From Thermoplasmatota archaeon (GTDB taxonomy: Archaea > Thermoplasmatota > Penumbrarchaeia > Penumbrarchaeales > Penumbrarchaeaceae), in NCBI GenBank assembly GCA_016929175.1, contig JAFGJI010000076.1, positions 1 through 9,706 of the forward strand: a stretch of DNA of 9,706 bases, given 5' to 3'. The notes beneath the pieces are model-generated. The model searched no databases. It had not been told where the DNA came from and saw nothing but the letters and a program-made list of their open reading frames with translations. The translations under genes and the position numbers were made by a program. Positions 7,021-9,706 of the stretch are shown piece by piece; within the stretch, counting starts at the first letter, position 1; each line of letters starts with the position of its first letter.

Positions 7021-7037
7021 TACAACTTGAGGTTGTA
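7021..7037. promoter_or_regulatory. Inverted repeat in the chaperone operon leader, putative operator
   Basis: TACAACTTGAGGTTGTA consists of perfect six-base arms (7021-7026 and 7032-7037) around a five-base centre. It lies just downstream of the predicted transcription start and ends three bases before the ribosome binding site AGGAAGGT (7041-7048). It could be bound by a repressor as DNA or fold in the mRNA to hide the ribosome binding site. It does not match bacterial CIRCE (TTAGCACTC-N9-GAGTGCTAA). Its right part, inverted (ACAACCTCAAG), recurs in the CBS gene leader at 293-303. Confidence 0.45.
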
Positions 7038-7055
7038 TAGAGGAAGGTAATGATT

Positions 7056-7937
7056 ATGGCCGGCAGGGATCCTCAGGAAAGGGAACCGACCACTGAGATA
7101 GTCGAGACCCCGGAAGGCGCCAGGGTTACGGTGGAACTACCTGGTGTTACCCAGGAAGCGATAAGGATAGCCGTCTCCAGGGACATTCTCAAACTTGAAG
7201 CCGATGGTACAAGAGGCCGTTTCAGCACAATACAGGCTCTTCCCTTCGAGCCGGACCCGGATGGGATCTCGGTAACATTTTCCCAGGGTGTCCTTGATAT
7301 AATCCTTGCCAGGAAACAGGGTGAGTTATGTCAGGAGGGGGAAAGAAGCGTGCCCGTGGTTTCCCCCATCGACGCATCCCTCGAGCAGATGGAAAAGGAG
7401 ATGGACGGTCTTCGGATGGAACTATCCAGGATCTCCGAGGAAAAAAGGTCCCTGGAGGAGCGGGTCATATTCCTTCAGAAGGATTATCAGAACCAGAGAA
7501 GGAGACATGAAGGAGAGAAGGAAGCCGTCGCCGACAGAAGGATAGAAGAGCTCGCGGGTGGATTGATAGACGTTCTCGACAGCTTCAAACTGGCCAGGGA
7601 ATCGTTGGAGCGGTCCCGGGACGGTGGCAATGCTCTTGAGCGGATGAAGAAAGGGATCGTTATGATAGAGAACCAGGTGACCGCCCTGTTCCAGAGGATC
7701 GGTATATCTAAGATAGTGACGGAGGGTCAGCATTTCGATCCCAACTTCCACGAAGCCGTCGGCTCCTCGGAGGACGGTGGGACCGAGGACGAGACCATCG
7801 TAAAAGAGGTCACGGCCGGTTACGTTTACAAAGAAAAAGCTCTCAGACCTGCCCAGGTCATCGTGAACAGAAAGCCTCAGGAGGAAGCCCCCATAAAAAC
7901 CGGGCGCACCACCAAGAGGGACAAGGGCAAGAAATAA
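7056..7937 (+). CDS. grpE: Hsp20-like domain fused to GrpE, nucleotide exchange factor for DnaK
   Basis: This encodes 293 residues, longer than the usual 160-210 of GrpE because of an extra N-terminal domain. Residues about 13-88 read as a short alpha-crystallin/Hsp20 domain: VTVELPGVTQEAIRIAV, DILKLEAD, then ALPFEPDPDGISVTFSQGVL and IILARK. The stretch between LPGV and GVL is about a dozen residues shorter than in typical Hsp20, so the beta6 dimerisation loop appears reduced. Residues 107-165 form the long GrpE coiled coil (including KDYQNQRRRHEGEK). Residues 166-273 hold the four-helix bundle and beta wing, with the hallmark FDPNFHEAV at 227-235 and GYVYKEKALRPAQVIV at the end. GrpE releases ADP from DnaK in the cytoplasm. 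ATG 7056 is preferred over ATG 7050 because AGGAAGGT (7041-7048) is correctly spaced only for the former. The dnaK gene follows after 21 bases. The GrpE part is certain and the Hsp20 part likely. Confidence 0.9.
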   Translation: MAGRDPQEREPTTEIVETPEGARVTVELPGVTQEAIRIAVSRDILKLEADGTRGRFSTIQALPFEPDPDGISVTFSQGVLDIILARKQGELCQEGERSVPVVSPIDASLEQMEKEMDGLRMELSRISEEKRSLEERVIFLQKDYQNQRRRHEGEKEAVADRRIEELAGGLIDVLDSFKLARESLERSRDGGNALERMKKGIVMIENQVTALFQRIGISKIVTEGQHFDPNFHEAVGSSEDGGTEDETIVKEVTAGYVYKEKALRPAQVIVNRKPQEEAPIKTGRTTKRDKGKK

Positions 7938-7945
7938 CGGTAAAA

Positions 7946-7954
7946 GAGGTGATC
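7946..7954 (+). promoter_or_regulatory. Strong ribosome binding site of dnaK
   Basis: GAGGTGATC matches the archaeal 16S rRNA 3' end complement over nine bases and lies four bases before the dnaK ATG at 7959. It fixes the dnaK start and suggests efficient translation from the shared mRNA. Confidence 0.8.
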
Positions 7955-7958
7955 TCGA

Positions 7959-9706
7959 ATGGGAAAAGTAATAGGGATAGATCTTGGGACCACGAATTCG
8001 GTGGTCGCGGTCATGGAAGGTGGACAGCCATTGGTAATTCCGAACAGGGAGGGTGCCCGAACTACGCCTTCAGTTGTTGGCATTACGAAAAAGGGCGAGA
8101 GGCTTGTCGGCGAGCTTGCAAAGAGGCAGGCTGTTGCCAATCCTGACAATACCATCGCCTCCATAAAAAGGAAGATGGGGCAGCAGACGAAGGTTAGCAT
8201 TGGCGGGAAGAAATACACACCCCAGGAGATATCCGCCATGGTCCTTCAGAAGCTAAAGGAGGATGCGGAGGCGTATCTGGGCGAGAAGGTTACCGAGGCC
8301 GTGATAACCGTTCCAGCATATTTCGAGGATGCCCAGAGGCAGGCCACCAAGGATGCGGGGAAGATCGCAGGGCTCGAGGTGAAGAGGATCATCAATGAAC
8401 CGACGGCAGCTGCCCTGGCATACGGACTTGACAAGGAAGGGGACCTGACCATACTGGTCTATGACCTTGGAGGTGGAACCTTCGATGTGTCCATCCTACA
8501 GATAGGGGATGGTGTCTTCCAGGTAAAATCGACCTCGGGGAACAATCACCTGGGCGGAGATGATTTCGACCAGAGGATAATCGAATGGATGGCCAAGAAG
8601 TTCAAGAAAGAGTACGGAGTGGACCTGTTGAAGGACAAACAGGCGGTCCAGAGGATGAAGGATGCGGGGGAGAAGGCAAAGATAGAACTGTCCGGGACCC
8701 CGACGACCCAGATATCAATACCGTTCATCACACAGGGGGACGATGGGCCTCTGCATCTTGAAATGGAGCTTAAAAGGGCCGATTTCGAATCCCTGATCGA
8801 TGATCTCGTCGAGAGAACATTGAAGCCACTCAAGCAGGCTCTGAAGGATGCAAAGCTCGAGCCAAAGGATATTGACAAGATCCTTCTGGTCGGGGGGTCG
8901 ACGAGGGTGCCTCTTGTCCAGAAGAAGATAAACGATGTCCTGAAAAAGGAACCCACCAAGAACATCAATCCGGACGAGTGTGTTGCCATAGGTGCGGCCA
9001 TCCAGGCAGGTGTGCTCTCGGGCGAGGTCGGCAAGGATATGGTCCTCCTCGACGTTACCCCGTTATCACTCGGGATAGAGACCCTTGGGGGGGTTATGAC
9101 GAGGATAATCACCCGCAACACAACCATCCCCACAAAAAAATCGAAGATATTTTCCACAGCTTCCGACAATCAGCCGCAGGTGGAGATCCATGTTCTTCAG
9201 GGAGAACGACCCATGGCCGCGGACAACAAGACCCTTGGCGTGTTCACCCTGACCGGGATCCCCCCGGCTCCGAGGGGCATACCTCAGATCGAGGTCACTT
9301 TCGAGATAGATGCCAACGGTATCGTTCACGTAACTGCAAAAGACCTTGCCACCGGCAACAGTCAGGATATCATCGTATCCGGAACGGGAGCGCTCTCGGA
9401 TACGGACATCGATCGGATGATGGAGGATGCCGACCGGTTCGCTGATGAGGATAAGAGGAAACTTGAGCTTGCAGAGGCAAAGAACAACGCCACATCTCTG
9501 GTCTTCTCGACGGAGCGTGCCATCAAGGACCATCGCGATAGGCTCAACCCTTCCGAGATCGAGAACGTTCAGGCCCTCATGAAGGAACTGGAAAAGATAG
9601 CGGAAGGGGACGATCCGGTGGAGATCAAGGCCAAGACGGAAGAGTTATCGGAAGCTTCCCAGAAACTCTTTGCACAGATGTATCAGCAGGCATCAAAGGC
9701 CTCGAA
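7959..9706 (+). CDS. dnaK: DnaK (Hsp70) chaperone, 3' end outside the window
   Basis: The first 582 residues are present; by comparison with bacterial DnaK about 30-40 C-terminal residues are missing beyond the right edge. The nucleotide-binding domain (about 1-358) shows GIDLGTTNS at residues 6-14, VITVPAYFEDAQRQATKDAG, NEPTAAALAYGLD, YDLGGGTFDVSI and LVGGSTRVPLVQ. A hydrophobic linker (MVLLDVTPLSLGIET) leads to the substrate-binding domain, and residues from about 480 on form the helical lid. DnaK binds exposed hydrophobic peptides in an ATP-driven cycle with DnaJ and GrpE. Between KRKMGQ and KKYTPQEIS the protein lacks the roughly 25-residue insertion of proteobacterial DnaK, as in Gram-positive and archaeal homologues. 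It is the second gene of the operon after hsp20-grpE; dnaJ could follow outside the window. No stop or frameshift interrupts it. Confidence 0.97.
   Translation, partial: MGKVIGIDLGTTNSVVAVMEGGQPLVIPNREGARTTPSVVGITKKGERLVGELAKRQAVANPDNTIASIKRKMGQQTKVSIGGKKYTPQEISAMVLQKLKEDAEAYLGEKVTEAVITVPAYFEDAQRQATKDAGKIAGLEVKRIINEPTAAALAYGLDKEGDLTILVYDLGGGTFDVSILQIGDGVFQVKSTSGNNHLGGDDFDQRIIEWMAKKFKKEYGVDLLKDKQAVQRMKDAGEKAKIELSGTPTTQISIPFITQGDDGPLHLEMELKRADFESLIDDLVERTLKPLKQALKDAKLEPKDIDKILLVGGSTRVPLVQKKINDVLKKEPTKNINPDECVAIGAAIQAGVLSGEVGKDMVLLDVTPLSLGIETLGGVMTRIITRNTTIPTKKSKIFSTASDNQPQVEIHVLQGERPMAADNKTLGVFTLTGIPPAPRGIPQIEVTFEIDANGIVHVTAKDLATGNSQDIIVSGTGALSDTDIDRMMEDADRFADEDKRKLELAEAKNNATSLVFSTERAIKDHRDRLNPSEIENVQALMKELEKIAEGDDPVEIKAKTEELSEASQKLFAQMYQQASKAS

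Noticed and set aside
7050..7055. ATG at 7050 as the hsp20-grpE start
   Set aside because: It lies only one base after AGGAAGGT; the ATG at 7056 has proper spacing.
8546..9169. 207-residue frame antisense to dnaK
   Set aside because: Antisense open frames in dnaK are a known coding-bias artefact, and no start signal supports it.
1..9706. CRISPR arrays, insertion sequences and phage genes
   Set aside because: No spaced direct repeats, transposase motifs or terminal inverted repeats were seen at any scale.

Overview
The window looks like a piece of an archaeal chromosome, most likely from the Thermoplasmata or a related euryarchaeal lineage. The signs are AT-rich TATA-like boxes ahead of transcription units, Shine-Dalgarno sequences matching GGAGGTGATC, an archaeal (FlaK/PibD-type) A24 prepilin peptidase, and a secreted surface protein with a C-terminal membrane anchor. 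DnaK and GrpE are of bacterial type, as in many mesophilic or moderately thermophilic archaea that acquired the Hsp70 system. The lineage is an inference from sequence character; no search was run.

Layout. Positions 1-106 appear to hold the 5' end of a leftward transcription unit that leaves the window; it could be a structured RNA or a leaderless gene. A small CBS-pair protein is on the + strand at 323-757. A convergent intergenic gap (758-926) contains two overlapping, mutually exclusive hairpins. Five genes then lie on the - strand from 6927 down to 927: a 60-residue two-helix membrane protein, a PqqD-like protein, a giant secreted caspase-fold (C25/gingipain-like) peptidase candidate, a YbjQ-like/helix-hairpin-helix fusion protein, and an A24 prepilin peptidase. 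A divergent AT-rich promoter near 6981-6990 separates this block from a rightward heat-shock operon: an Hsp20-GrpE fusion gene (7056-7937) and dnaK (7959 to beyond the right edge).

How the genes may work together. The right end is a protein-folding operon. Its first gene fuses a short small-heat-shock (alpha-crystallin-like) domain to the nucleotide exchange factor GrpE, which would place a client-binding module on the exchange factor for the DnaK encoded 21 bases downstream. A 17-base inverted repeat sits just before its ribosome binding site, and 11 bases of that element recur in the leader of the CBS gene, so the two units may share a regulator. The leftward block deals with the cell surface: a membrane-anchored exoprotein with a plausible His/Cys dyad, a prepilin peptidase that would process type IV pilin-like or archaellin precursors, and a PqqD-like protein of the kind that binds leader peptides in peptide-modification pathways. 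No pilin, archaellin, radical-SAM enzyme or precursor peptide is visible here, so a link among these leftward genes is only suggested by their order.
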